Assembly (NCBI RefSeq): GCF_037126465.1
Contig: NW_026999293.1
Coordinates: 372,001 to 436,000 of the forward strand
Reading direction: 5' to 3'
Length of the DNA stretch: 64,000 bases
From: Ornithodoros turicata
Lineage: Eukaryota; Arthropoda; Arachnida; Ixodida; Argasidae
Shown here: positions 10,176-22,609 of the stretch, in pieces
How positions within the stretch are numbered: the stretch's first letter is position 1
Layout of the letters: each line of letters starts with the position of its first letter
Notes under the pieces: generated by a model
Told to the model about the DNA's origin: nothing
Seen by the model: only the letters and a program-made list of their open reading frames with translations
Database searches by the model: none
Program-made: the position numbers and the translations under genes

Positions 10176-11996
10176 TCATTGACCATATTCATAATATTGC
10201 GCGCATTTCGGGTCAAACACCGAGGATTCAATGCATTTTGTTCCTTTTGCACTCAGTTTTCAAAGGCGTAATGCCTTCAGTTCTGCACATGTTCACTGTT
10301 CACGTTCTCTCTGTTCTTCTTTTTTTTTTTTCTGTTCTTCCTTCCTCTTATTTCTATACCAGTTCTGCATACATCATAAGATCCCGCCAGAGTGTGTGAT
10401 TAGTTTTGTGTTCATTTTTCTTTTCTTTCCTTCCTTTTGTTTTCTTTTGCTTTCTTTTTCTTTTTTGTCTTCCCCCTTTTGGAATAACACGCCGACATCC
10501 ATCTGGCTTACTTTTCTTTTTTTCTTAATAAACATATCCCCCCACCAGAGTACTTATTTCGCGGAGCGCCCTTGCCCCCCCCCCCCCCCAGGGAAAATGA
10601 AAGCTCTCCGCCTCTGCTGCGGACCCAATGCCTCTGGAACTCGCCGACCATCCACGAGATGTGGCTGCGGCTAACCCGCGGGATGACATTTTTAGGTGAC
10701 GTATCTCTTTGCATGGTTGCCGTCGGATGTGCGAAACAGTTTAGAATGTTGAAATCGGCAGGTTTCTGTGTGGAGTCCGCGATCCACAGGAGCCCGACGA
10801 GAGCCTGCGTTGCCATTCTGTTGCCAGGGTGGTAGAAATGTGCAACAGTGCCGCCGTGCAGTGCATAGCACAACGCCCATTACTCCGGGACATCTGCCTC
10901 AGTGGAGAGCTTCTAGTGGAGTACGCGCCTCAATTCTGCCGCTATGATCAATATTTTAGGCGACTCAATCCCCAGGACCACAGGTAAGCCTGCTGCAGTG
11001 CTCTCCCGTTTGCTATATGATTACGACCGTAGTGAATTTTTCGGTTTAAATGACCCCCCCCCCCCATCAAGATTTGGAAGGGTAAACTCGGGTGCTAGTC
11101 GGGTGTTGATGGTTACGCAATTTGTCGCACCTAAAGTGGACAAGGGCTGTATACAAAAGGGCGACTATTCTTAGCAGCTTTTTGGCCTACACAAGTTTGT
11201 CCCCCATAAATCATAAGCGTGGACGACAGCCGTAGAACAATCCAGAGAATCCTGGTCCACCAATTCCATTAGGAAAAGTGAAGCAACACAGCCGCCTCAG
11301 CTAGTCTCGACATGCTCTCAATTATGCCAGTTAGCCATGGCCTGATTGCCAGCACAAATCCCTGATTGATTGGCAGATATCCAGTGGGAATTTTAAACTC
11401 TGAAGGAAAGTCTTACAAGTCTGAAAACAGAAGCATTTGAGGTGCCAATGAAGGGGGGAAGCATGTTACTGAAGAATGTATGAGTAACATATTTTGGGAG
11501 AAATTGGATTTTGCCGAAATTGGAGGGAAGCTGGTTTGGGAGGGAGTTAACAGTTGGGATCGGACGCATCCTGAAAGAGGCGGACATTTTTTTGTTGTAC
11601 TATGTTGCACATCTGCCAACCTTCCACATTCAAAATGCGGGAAACCCTGGAACTAAGGAAAGAATGCACAGGCTTTGAACTCCAAGGTTGGGATAGTGTC
11701 TGTTCTGGCCATTGTCTTCCCAACACTGCGGGAGATTTGGCAGGTGTGCAAATGCCCACAAGTTATGATGCTAAACAAAAAGAAATGTCATGTGGAGCTG
11801 TCTTTTCCAGCTGCCTGAGGTTCACGGCGTACTTGTCATTCACAAGATGGCCTGGATGCGTTGTCCAAGCAATCAGGAGGGAGTTCCCGTCTATGTCTTA
11901 TCAAGGCTATCAGCGTTAGGACCATCGAAACAAGGGTGTCTTGACAAGGGAGACAAGCTGGTGCATACTGATGGCTGGAACTGGAGACATGTAGTG

Positions 11997-12190
11997 GCAA
12001 GATGAAAATTTTGCTGACATAGGCACACATTGTGCAAGTGAGCCCTTGGTCATCCCCCTTGCCTCCCATCAGAGGTTTTCGAGAGTACTATAGGTGTGTG
12101 GTGTTCTCGAAAACCTCTGATGGGAGGCAAGGGGGATGACCAAGGGCTCACTTGCACGAAGTGTGCCTATGTCAGCAAAATTTTCGTCTT
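11997..12190. repeat. Near-perfect hairpin, arms about 87 bp, loop about 20 bp
   Basis: The left arm 11997-12083 and the right arm 12104-12190 are reverse complements with only a few mismatches (for example ACATTGTGCAA against TTGCACGAAGT). It lies inside the TTAA transposon. RNA from either strand would form a long duplex. Confidence 0.8.
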
Positions 12191-13571
12191 GCAGCAATTT
12201 TCGTCTTTTCGTCATTGCAGTGTGGGGAATGTTTTGTCTTGTCACTCTGTATCTCCAGTTGCAGTCAACAGACTGTCTACCCGTCTGTACAGCAAAAACT
12301 ACTACACGTGGCGATATTAGCTCTGGCATCAAATCCAGACTGTACTGCACTAAGTTAGTGCCGAGGTGGGAATATTTCGAACTCTGTGCAGATTGTCAAT
12401 GCGGTGTAGTGACGGGAATAAAGAATGACCCTATAATTGTATCATTTATTGTACAGTGGAGTATGACGGAGTGGGAGTAACAAAATAGCTTGTAACAGGC
12501 TTCACTGGAGCTTTAGGTGCTTCGACGTCCAAAAGAAGTACCTCCCATTATGTATGGCAGGCAAATAAACCTAAGCTATTTTATTATGTTGTGGTGTGGT
12601 TCTAAATAAATGTGGTGTGAAGTCTGGGTGGTTACAGGTATGCTGCCACAGGGATGTTAGGAGGGCTCATGTTGGCAGATCCATATCCGGTGTACTAATA
12701 CGCTATGCAAGTGTGTGTCCTTTGTTTTCCTCTTCCTGGAATCAGGGGATAACAACCCCCTTGTGAGGCGCCGTGAAGTGGGTCCCCAGCACTTGCTTCA
12801 GCCATGACCTCCACATCTGAAATATGGCCTTGAGTGTTAACACTGAAAAGAATACGTTGAGGGCAAGCGAGTACAATAACAAACATAAAAATGACTATGC
12901 ATATAAATCTTCCCCTTTGCGGTCCCTATTTCACTGGCACAGTTATTTTCCTGTCGACATTACGTTATAAACGCTGGCAGCCGCATCACACAAGATTCCT
13001 TTCACAGGATTCGACAATTTTCAGGGCTCGTACATATCCATTATGTTGTGGGACGTGCAAAAAGAATTGCAATATTTTCGTGGCTTGACAAAACATACCA
13101 AATCCAGTTGATTCCGTTGACGTGCTTGCTGCCGCCTGAAATAGGGCCAGAAATTAGCAACAAGGCTGCAGTAGAATACTGATGCAACGTGAAGTGTCTC
13201 GGACGTAGCCAAACAGATTGCGATGTTTCCACATCCCTGAATGGTACCATCAGGTTTACACTATGAACTGTAGAAACATCCACTAGCTGCAATAACATTA
13301 GAATAACGCCGTGATGTGGGAGTGTTACGTTACTCCTGCATAATACTGGCGACAATTAGCACAGCAACAACACACCAATCTTTTTTCTCGAGAGTACGCG
13401 TACTATTGCGTCAGGATGCTGCAATCATTGTAATAATTTGTGTACATTAGTAGCCGGTGTGACTGTGACGTTACAATCGGCGGCGAGGCCAGGTGTTCGC
13501 GATGATATTTACTGTGACAACTGATATTTTTCATCGCAGCGTAGCTGTGACCACGCAAGATTGTCACTTAC

Positions 13572-13880
13572 CTCCGTTACTGGTTCCTGCCCTTGTTCCT
13601 GATCGAATGTGGTAGGCACGGCGTCAATCTTGAGCCACTTCTGTTTCTGCCGTAGCCCGAGCCGAACTTGCAATACATCTTCATCAAAATAGGCGTCGTC
13701 GGCGAAATGACAGGAACAGACGCGTGAAACATTCACTCCTTGGGCTACACCACAGTAGTGGCTGGCGATCGCTGCCTCCCACTTTTGTTTCGTCTCGCTA
13801 TTGCGAGGTTGGTGAAATGTAAGCTCGGGATTCGCATTATAAGTCTTTGTGCACCCGGGCACGTAGCACCGGTTTCCTGG
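13572..13880 (-). CDS. THAP zinc-finger exon of the TTAA transposon
   Basis: The minus strand gives an exon of 103 codons bounded by an acceptor (TTTCACAG before the codons for PGNRCYVPGC) and a strong donor (GAG followed by GTAAGT at 13571-13566). Both boundaries fall between codons. It has the THAP signature: CYVPGC at the start, the invariant W in KQKWEAAI, and VCSCHF supplying the last Cys and His. THAP domains bind DNA, and in P- and Kolobok-type transposases they recognise the element ends. The exon lies about 360 bp from the right end, as expected near the 5' end of a minus-strand transposase gene. The remaining exons were not recognised, so the gene is probably decayed. Confidence 0.75.
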
Positions 13881-15598
13881 CTGTGAAATCGCACGTCAAC
13901 GGCGTGAAATCCTAGGGCACACGCTGTGGTTCAAAGTACTTCAAAGCAAACGCGACAAGACAACAAGAAAAAGGGTCAGACGCACGCTCGACAGCGCTCG
14001 ACACACAGAGAACTCCGGCGGGAAGGAGCGCCTCCAGATGGTTGGTTTATCCGGGTGACGTCATCCAGTGTCGGCGCCTTGCGGGGATTGCCATGCGCGC
14101 CGGAAGCGCGAACATTTAAAAATCGTTTCTGAGTCAACCAAGTGGATTTGTGCGGAGAAAATTTGCCGGCGTACATTATGAACGACAGGGAACATGACCA
14201 TAACAGTTCCGGAACACGCTTCCGGATGCGACTATCCCTTTAAGTAGTAAGTAAATTAATTTAATATAGGAGAGGATATTGTTGCCACTTTTCCCAACAC
14301 TGAGGGCGAGATTCAACACGATCTCCTCTTAAGGCTTTTTGTTTAGACTTCTGCGTTAAAGACATTACGTAATATCTTTGTTACAATCCCTGTTGTCTTC
14401 CCAGACCTTATGCAACTCTGTTCTACCCTTCCTGGACTATAGAAGGCAAACAGCTTTGCAGCTCCTTTGGCGTTATAGGGAAGATTGGAGTGAGTCGATC
14501 TGCTCGATTTGGCCGATAAAATCTCGAGACGAAGTTCGCATAAGGCACAAGTCCGAAATAGACGGCAATGCGAAGGAGATTAGAAATTTTAAAGTTAACG
14601 CTACCCACACGAAGGTTATTCCTCTGTAGAATGCTCCAATAGAGATGATGATGAGTAGAGTTTTTATGGCGTAGCGACTACATCCAATAGAGAACGTTTG
14701 AAATGGTGACGCCATATTTGCCTTATCTCTGTATTATTGACGACGGAAATATTCCTGAAATGATGATTAAGTGATGATATTCGAGGTAAATATGTTTGTA
14801 GATTGGGTATTATAATGGAACTGCGTTGAAACCTCCCGGGTATTTGCTTCTGCCTACAAGGACTTCTGTAGTCCATCATTCGAGACAACTTGGAGAATAT
14901 GACTGCAGAACAGATGTCTTCCTCCAACTGGACTACGTCACGGTTGAAGACTTTGTCAAAGAATGTTGTCTGTAAATCCAGTAACGCTTTGTTTTCTGAT
15001 CCGGTATGTTCTCGTACAATAAGAGTTTGTTTACATGCATCCATTTATATCTGTATGCACGCATGTCGTGTCAGTGTAAGATGTGTTTCATTATTTGTTT
15101 CGGAAATTCATTCCTCCCTGCTCCAAAGTCTTCGACCATGCAGATATATTAATAAACTAAACAGACATTCTAGCCAGTCCTACTGTCCTCTCTCTAGTTA
15201 AAACCGGTAAAACTGTGCAATCCTCCTCTCTAGTTATCGCCGTCTGTTCCCCATAATGGCAGCGGTTGTTTGGAGTGGTCAGGAAAAATGAAAAAAAATA
15301 AAAATAAATAACGCGTCAGCAAGGATGGTGCTTATCTATTCTCAGAACCTGTTGCAAACGGCCTGTTTCATAGTCTCTCTCGGCTAGATAAGGTCTCTTC
15401 TTGTGTCCCGCAGGTACGAAAGCAACTGATAAGGCGATAAGAACGCACGAAGCCATCACGTGCAGTACCACTTGAGAGTGCTCTCCTCGTTGAATCTTTT
15501 ATGATGGACAGCAACGTTCAAGCTGTGCACAATGGCACCAAGCGAAACAAGGACGAGGACAACAACCAGGAAATTAGGGTAAAATGATAATATGGGGC

Positions 15599-15967
15599 CT
15601 GACTTCGAAGTGGACACCATTTGAAAAAAAAAAAAAAAGAAACGGTTCTATTTCGAAGCGTTTTGCCGGCCAAGTGATTACACTTTGACCCGCTTTGTCC
15701 TTCAAGTACATACCTATGGTTATTCGTTGTCTGGTTTTACGATTTTCATATTTAGTTTGTCAAACCTGTTTGTTAGATTTATGGTATGGAAGCGCTGAAG
15801 ATCCGAATATCGTTTACATTGACAGAGCACCACATTTTTCATGCGTCGAAGCGAAAATTAAAGGCTGTTTCTGAAACAAAATAGAACAATAGAATAGAAA
15901 ATAGCTTCGAAATAGAACCGTTTTTTTTTTGCTTTTTTTTTTCAAATGGTGTCCACTTCGAAGTCAG
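15599..15967. mobile_element. Non-autonomous inverted-repeat element (about 370 bp)
   Basis: It begins CTGACTTCGAAGTGGACACC, and its last 65 bases are the reverse complement of its first 60, including an A-run/T-run and GAAACGGTTCTATTTCGAAG. It starts exactly where homology between the arms of the big inverted repeat ends, so it may mark the inner junction. No target duplication is obvious and there is no coding region. Confidence 0.65.
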
Positions 15968-16740
15968 AGTTGGCTTGGCCAGGGCATTGTGGGTAAAACT
16001 GGGACCACTTTGAAAGTCAGAGTAGCAGTGATTTCCCCAGAAATTCACTGCTTGGTGGGTGCCCAGCTTTCAAGGGGTGGGGGTATGGTGGGTGAAGGTT
16101 GCGCTTACGGAATTTTTTTAGACACGAAAAGACTCATGGCACAATGGTGACATATTTGCACAGCTTTCCCATTTTATTTGTACATGTTATTACGTTAGAA
16201 CACAGTACATTAGGATATAGATTCACAATGAACGGCATTTCAACATTAAGATGCATAATCGCACGACCGACAAAGCAAAAGGACTAACGCCATGTCTCAT
16301 GAATCTCACTGAATACCTAATGAACCAAGTGTGAAAACCTTAGACAAAAAAAGCAGAATACCCTGCTTGACTGAGTTTTGCGCAAATGGTTGTTGATGAT
16401 CCACATTGAGTTTGTGTGCACGCATTGCACGCATTTTTGCTCGTATATGCGCGTAATATATGCATTGAACAGTCACTTTCAAATGATTTCGGACAAATGC
16501 ATGGAACGATCATCTGCATGACTGTGGTCCTACAGCATAAGCTTGACAGTACAGGATGTAATTCGCTACGCGGGACTCACTACCAGAACGTGTTGGTGGT
16601 TGATATGGGTGGGGTTACGTTAGAAATTTCAGGGGGGTGTAGCAAAAATGCAGGGGGGGTGTAGGGAAGTCCCTGCAGAGTAGGTTACACTGGGTCCATT
16701 TGGCAGTATCACATCAGGAACGCTCAAGAGGAAAATGAAG

Positions 16741-17483
16741 GGAATCCAATCCAATCCATGTATTCGTATCATTCCAACGATTTCAGCGTTGCGTCGGTTG
16801 CATTGAGCAATGCAATGCAGCTGCTGTACCCGCCTAGCATCCCAATTTCCGTGTAGGTGTTGAAACTTAATGCCTCGTCACGAAACCGCCATCCGTAGTT
16901 GCAACAGAGAAGGCACTCCACGAATTGCGTAGTGGAAAGGAGGGAGACAACGGGGCACGTTTGTGAGAAAGTGACACTATGCAGCAGTTAGATGTATACA
17001 GGGGCATTTGCCACTTGTCACGCCAGCATTGAATTAGCGCAAGGTCGCTTTGTAAGGGTAGTTGGTCAGTAGGAGTGTTGATTTCCCCGTAGTAAACGCA
17101 GTCAATAGTCGAATAGTGTGATATGCATGAAGGATGGTCATTAATATATGAAATACGAGGGACCAAGAACTGCACCCTGTGGAACTCCCGAAAGGACAGG
17201 AACAGTTGAAGGACTGACAACGGGAGAGAATGGAAACGAAAGCTTGGAAAGAAATTCAGTTTCTGCAATGGTCGACATACGGGTCGAGAGAGATTTCGTA
17301 CACAAGTCTCGGGTGAGGCACCATATGGAAGGCTTTGCGGAAATCTAAGAAGACGGCATCGGTCTGATGGTTATTATCAGCTTGGGTAAAGACGTCATCA
17401 ACGAAACAACGCAGTTGCGTTTCGCAAGAAAAGTATTTTCCGAAAACCGTGCTGCAGCGGGTGGAAAAACTATTTTTCCTCAA
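16741..17483 (-). mobile_element. LINE (non-LTR retrotransposon) 3' fragment, broken reverse transcriptase
   Basis: On the minus strand, pieces in shifting frames match a LINE reverse transcriptase: DAVFLDFRKAFHMVPH near 17370-17300, a SGVPQGAVLGP motif near 17195-17160 (the RT block that precedes the catalytic aspartates) and YINDHPS directly after. The YADD box is not intact; CVYYGEI follows where it should lie. The 3' end carries a (GGATT)n-like tail at 16741-16760. It is Jockey/CR1-like, dead and truncated at its 5' end. Confidence 0.75.
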
Positions 17484-17821
17484 GCAACTTGACTAAGCTC
17501 GAGAAATTAATGTGTTTACGAATTTTGCATGCGATGACAGCGATAAAAATGGAGCCATATAGTTATTAACGTACTGACTGTTACCGGACATGGCGACTGT
17601 CACAGGGAAACAAGTTTCGCGAGTATTTGCTTAAACATTTTTGTTTAAACGAGTTAATTTAGAGAAGATGAGTATTCCGAAATTTCTCGCCACGAGATGT
17701 TTTGTAAGACGCGTTCGAGTAAAGACCTTGGACACTTCGACGCAACAATGTATGTGTACTCCGGGTCGTTCTCGATCCCCTGCGGCGAGACGAGGCATCC
17801 CATATAGGGTGTTTTCGTACC

Positions 17822-17990
17822 AGAGTTGTACGTAACGCGTTACTAGTAATTGCGTTACAAGTAATCAGTTACTTTTTCAGTATTTTTTAACGTATTCAAT
17901 TAGTTTTGTGAGCGAGTAATTTTCCAAGTAATCTGATTACAATTTTCAGTAATCAATTACTAAGTAATCGATTACTTTTTTAACTAATAA
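17822..17990. repeat. AT-rich array of GTAATC/GATTAC dyads
   Basis: Starting at GTACGTAACGCGTTACTAG, the sequence has many spaced copies of TAATC and ATTAC in both orientations. This is the kind of subterminal region seen in some hAT-type non-autonomous elements. Only one terminus is recognisable. Confidence 0.4.
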
Positions 17991-19196
17991 TTATAATTGG
18001 GGGTTGACGTCGCGAGATAACTGAGATCAAGAGCGACGCCACAGCGGTCGGTCTGTGGATTACTTTTGCCCACCTGAGGGTTCTTTAACGTGCGATGAAA
18101 GCTCATCACACGGCACCCAGTATTTAACGTCCCTCGCGGAAGATCTAAGCAACTTGTACCCTGCCACTAAGTTGCTGGCGTCCTCGGCCTACTTTTTTAG
18201 ACTTCTGTCAACAATGGCAACCATTTTCAGCAAGCCAATCTGTTCTTCTGTGACACCACGAGTAAGCTCATTTCATCCGAAAAAATGTTCGGAGGTTCTG
18301 GGCTTTCGGTTGATCTGGGCACGCGGGTGGCAGTGACCCATATCCCCCAAATGCTATTTTCATCCGAGCGCCCAGAACCACCGAAAGCGGGATACTTGAA
18401 AGGACACGCTTCCCCGGTTTGTCAGGGAGAGGAGGAAGGGTGAGCAGTTTTTGGGTGTGCGGGAATCCAATCCTGCAACTGAGTCAGAAGTGAAGTTTGC
18501 AAAGGAAAGACTATTGATATCGATCGCGTTCAAGAAATGATCCGATCCGAACAGAGAGATATTTTCCATGTGAGTGACCGGGCTCCAGGCACTGTGTAGG
18601 TCATCATAGTGGAAAGCAAATAGTAACAAAGCGCCCACTTCACAAGTCTCGAAGAAGGTTACAAAAATGACCTCCTCCTTTACTTTTCTTTTATGCGTTC
18701 TGTTAATACAGTTCAGACGTTCAGAAAACACGCTATTAACCGGCTGAAATAATCCCTAGAAAAAGCTTGCAAACAGTATGAATGCATGAAACCAACATAT
18801 CGTCTGAACTGTCGATCTCCTCTGAAGGCACTTGAGGTTTGTGTGTTTTCAGCCGTTCCGCTAAATATTCCAGCCACAGAACATACCCCTGATAATAGGG
18901 CTATATTTTTCACCTGAAATTCAACTATCATTTAATTTGTTTTTCATCAAACAAATGTATCCTATGCTGATTCCAAACATTTCGCTGTATATTTTTTTTT
19001 TACTTTTTGTAAAAGAAAGGACTGGAAAGATTCGAGTTTCGTAAGAATCGTGGATTCGCAGAAGCTTCCTTGGATTCGAATTGGGAACCATCTGGATTCA
19101 TCCCATCTCTAATATGAATGCGAAGTCCTAAATAGTTTATAGTTACCTATTTACCCTTTCTCACATTTAGTTTGCTTTTTGAGCCTTAAGATTGGC

Positions 19197-22100
19197 CCCA
19201 TATTACCATATTATCATTTTACCCTAATTTACTGGTTGTTGTCCTCGTCCTTGTTTCGCTTGGTGCCATTGTGCACAGCTTGAACTTTGCTGTCCATCAT
19301 AAAAGATTCAACGAGGAGACCACTCTCGAGTGGTATTGCACGTGATGATTTCGTGCGTTCTTATCGCTTTATCAGTTGCTTTCGTGCCCGCGGGACACAA
19401 GAGACCTTATCTAGCCGAGAGAGACCATGAAACAGGCCATTTGCAACAGATTCTGAGAATAGATAAGCACCATCCTTGCTGACGCGTTATTTTTTTATTT
19501 TTTTGCATTTTTCCTGACCACTCCAAACAACCGCTGCCATTATGGGGAACAGACGGCGATAACTAGAGAGGAGGATTGCACAGTTTTACCGGTTTTAACT
19601 AGAGAGAGGACAGTAGGACTGGCTAGAATGTCTGTTTAGTTTATTAATATATCTGCATGGTCGAAGACTTTGGAGCAGGGAGGAATGAATTTCCGAAACA
19701 AATAATGAAACACATCTTACACTGACACGACATGCGTGCATACAGATATAAATGGATGCATGTAAACAAACTCTTATCGTACGACAACATACCGGATCAG
19801 AAAACAAAGCGTTACTGGATTTACAGACAACATTCTTTGACAAAGTCTTCAACCGTGACGTAGTCCAGTTGGAGGAAGACATCTGTTCTGCAGTCATATT
19901 CTCCAAGCTGTCTGGAATGATGGACTACAGAAGACATATTGTAGGGAGAAGCAAATACCCGGGAGGTTTCAACGCAGTTCCATTATAATACCCAATCTAC
20001 AAACATATTTACCTCGAATATCATCACTTAATCATCATTTCAGGAATATTTCCGTCGTCAATAATACAGAGACAAGGCAAATATGGCGTCACCATTTCAA
20101 ACGTTCTCTATTGGATGTAGTCGCTGCGCCATAAAAACTCTACTCATCATCATCTCTATTGGAGCATTCTACAAACGAATAACCTTCGTGTGGTTAGCGT
20201 TAACTTTAAAATTTCTAATCTCCTTCGCATTACCGTCTACTTCGGACTTGTGCCTTATGCGAACTTCGTCTCGAGATTTTATCGGCCAAATTGAGCACAT
20301 CCACTCGCTCCAATCTTCCCTATAACGCCAGAGGAGCTGCAAAGCTGTTGGCCTGCTATAGTCCAGGAAGGGTAGAACAGAGTTGCATAAGGTCTGGGAA
20401 GACAACAGGGATTGCAACAAAGATATTACGTAATATCTTCAACGCAGAAGTCTAAAGAAAAAGCCTTAAAAGGGGATCGTGTTGAATCTCGCCCTCAGTG
20501 TGGGGAAAAGTGGCAACAATATCCCCTCCTATATTACATTTATTCCGTATTACACCACCTTGATTTACTAAGATACTTCCCTCAAAGCAACCACACGCGA
20601 TGACGTCATATCTGTTTTCTCAATCATAGCATAGACTATGAATGTGAGTTCACCACATTCTATACTACATTTACTTAAAAGGTATCATATACCAAAGCAT
20701 ACTATACTACTATACTATACTAGTTTACTACTTAAGCCACAATTCATCATTTACGTGTTGCTTGTACGCACTGGTGTTGCTCTTTCCTTCAGTCTTACTT
20801 TAAACCCACATTCCCACACCAGGAGGCGTACTTACTCGCACGACAAACAAAGCGCGGTGAAAGTAACGCCAAGCTCCCACAGCTCTCCATAGAACCCATA
20901 GTTTGAGATAATTCAGGCAACACTATGCATGCAACCAATGAAAATTAACTATGATGCCTACCATTCGGCCAATCAGGAGTCTCTCAGTTTGGCTCTGTAC
21001 TGGCTACCATCGGCTTTTACTTTTACTGGTTTCCATGACCGACGCTCGTTATTCCATATTCCAGAACTACTAGGCAAATTTTGGACAAACAACACATTTA
21101 TTTGAAACATCGTACTGACTCAATAGTCTGACACAAATATTCACCGTGCGTACAGAGTGAAATCGTTGCGTTCGTTGACCAAGTTCGAACTCGCAAAGCA
21201 CACGCACACTCTACTTCCTGAAGCGAGAGACGCTCGCACGAGTGCGTACGATTTCACATTGAGCATCTCCTTTCGTTGGTCGCAGTGCGAAGGTTTCAAC
21301 GAAGAGGGAAATGCTTGTCGCACGGACACCGAATCCTGACTCCGTTGTTACTGCATTTGAAAATGCGACGGCGCTCACAGGTGTTCCTCAGGCGTCAGCT
21401 CACCACTGCATTCCAGTTCTGAACTCGAGAGACTGTTCGTACTTAGGATACTTGTGTCGGGAAACATCACAACACGCGCTGAGTTACTCTGACACACTAA
21501 CAAATCTGCGACTTCTCTTTGAACAAGGCGGTCATATGGTGCTGTCAACTGACATAGTCGAGACGCCGCTGCCACTTCTCTCCCTTCTCTTCTCGTAACT
21601 GCCCGCCAGACAGGCAGCCCGCGAAAGAATGCGCTTTTGAAACTTTGCCAACCAATAGCGGAGCGCGCTATGTCCTTCGGCCAATGGGTATCAACTATGA
21701 TGCCTGACGGAGCCGCGAAGAGGGGGAGCTATGGGGGCCGGGTAACGCCTTATCAGCCTTCCACATAAGCCGGGATCCCGTAAGTGTCCCTCCAGACCCC
21801 GCCAAGTTGCCGATGGATATCCAACTCATCAAGTGAACATCACTGGAAGTCCAGAGTAAGGTGAGATCCCCAATGCGTATATCTTTCACTATTATTTATG
21901 CTGTGTTGTAGCGTTTCACTGTGTGGTTTCGATTTTTTTTACTGTTCACACTGTGTTTGTAAATTGTTCTTTACCAACTGCATAGCGTATTTTTAGAAGC
22001 GGGATTTTCTTGCGTTTATCTTCGCTGATCCTGTAACTCCTCTGCTACTCATAGTGTATTAATCTGTATCGTCACAGTAAATAACGTACGCTGTGTCCGG

Positions 22101-22609
22101 GAGGTGGTTACTTAAAACCCCCAGGGATCACCGCGGAACGTGCCCTTGCTTCTCCTTGGATTAATATAAAGCGTCACTCTTACCGATGGTCGCTCAGAAT
22201 TCCCACCTATTTGTGCCGTCTGCCTTTTTTTCCTTTTTCGGCGGGTGTGTTACGGTTAATTCGAATGTTCGTCATTGATGCTAATATCCCTAAATATCTA
22301 CGTAGTTCGCCCATCATTGCCCTTTTATCGTCTCAATCGATCTGTAACATCCGCAGTGGGGAACAATCTCACTTGCCATCCCTTCTCGTGTCTGATGGTG
22401 TCTTTCTGGACAATTGCTGTCGGCTTTTTTCTTATAGTTCGTTAAATCAAGTGTAAGTTTAATGATGTCCTCGCTAGGAAAGGTCATCTTGGGTGGCCTG
22501 CAGGCGCAAAAACAACTGATAAGACAAGAAGAGCCCTTCAAGGCATGACGTCAAGTACCCACTCGAACCATATCTCTCCCGTAGTGACCGTGAGGTGACT
22601 GTGTGTAAG
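19197..22609 (-). repeat. Right arm of the giant inverted repeat (uninterrupted)
   Basis: 3.41 kb that is the reverse complement of the left arm with its three insertions removed. It preserves the pre-insertion sites for M1 (about 21500) and Gypsy (about 20890) and spans the region of the TTAA element (about 20545-20570). Its outer end is GGTGACTGTGT at about 22600. I see no intact gene in it. Confidence 0.8.

Larger units (their letters stand above)
9406..14239 (-). mobile_element. TTAA-flanked DNA transposon with THAP exon (Kolobok-like), 4.83 kb
   Basis: It is flanked by TTAA on both sides (9402-9405, 14240-14243). The terminal inverted repeats are AGGGACAGTCGCATTC at the left and, reverse-complemented, AGGGATAGTCGCATCC at the right. 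The right arm of the big inverted repeat lacks this segment, though the junction there is not base-perfect. TTAA targets, AGGG-type termini and a THAP domain together fit the Kolobok superfamily; piggyBac shares the target but not the THAP domain. I could not identify a full transposase: the interior is filled with poly-C tracts, a hairpin and short frames. Confidence 0.75.
3064..15597 (+). repeat. Left arm of a giant inverted repeat, interrupted by three transposons
   Basis: Reading 3064-4180, 4985-5603, 9050-9401 and 14244-15597 in order gives about 3.44 kb that is the reverse complement of the right arm (19197-22609, 3.41 kb), roughly 95% identical by eye in the stretch around 3181-3435. 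The outer end is ACAGTCACCTCACGG. A 94-codon open frame at 3180-3464 has a shorter counterpart in the right arm, but I recognise no domain. The interruptions are M1 (4181-4984), Ty3/Gypsy (5604-9049) and a TTAA transposon (9406-14239). Confidence 0.8.
15968..19196. other. Spacer of the giant inverted repeat, no gene recognised
   Basis: Apart from the LINE fragment (16741-17483) and a GTAATC-rich repeat (17822-17990), I see only short non-conserved frames. No transposase that could belong to the inverted repeat is recognisable, so the repeat cannot be assigned to a superfamily. Confidence 0.5.
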
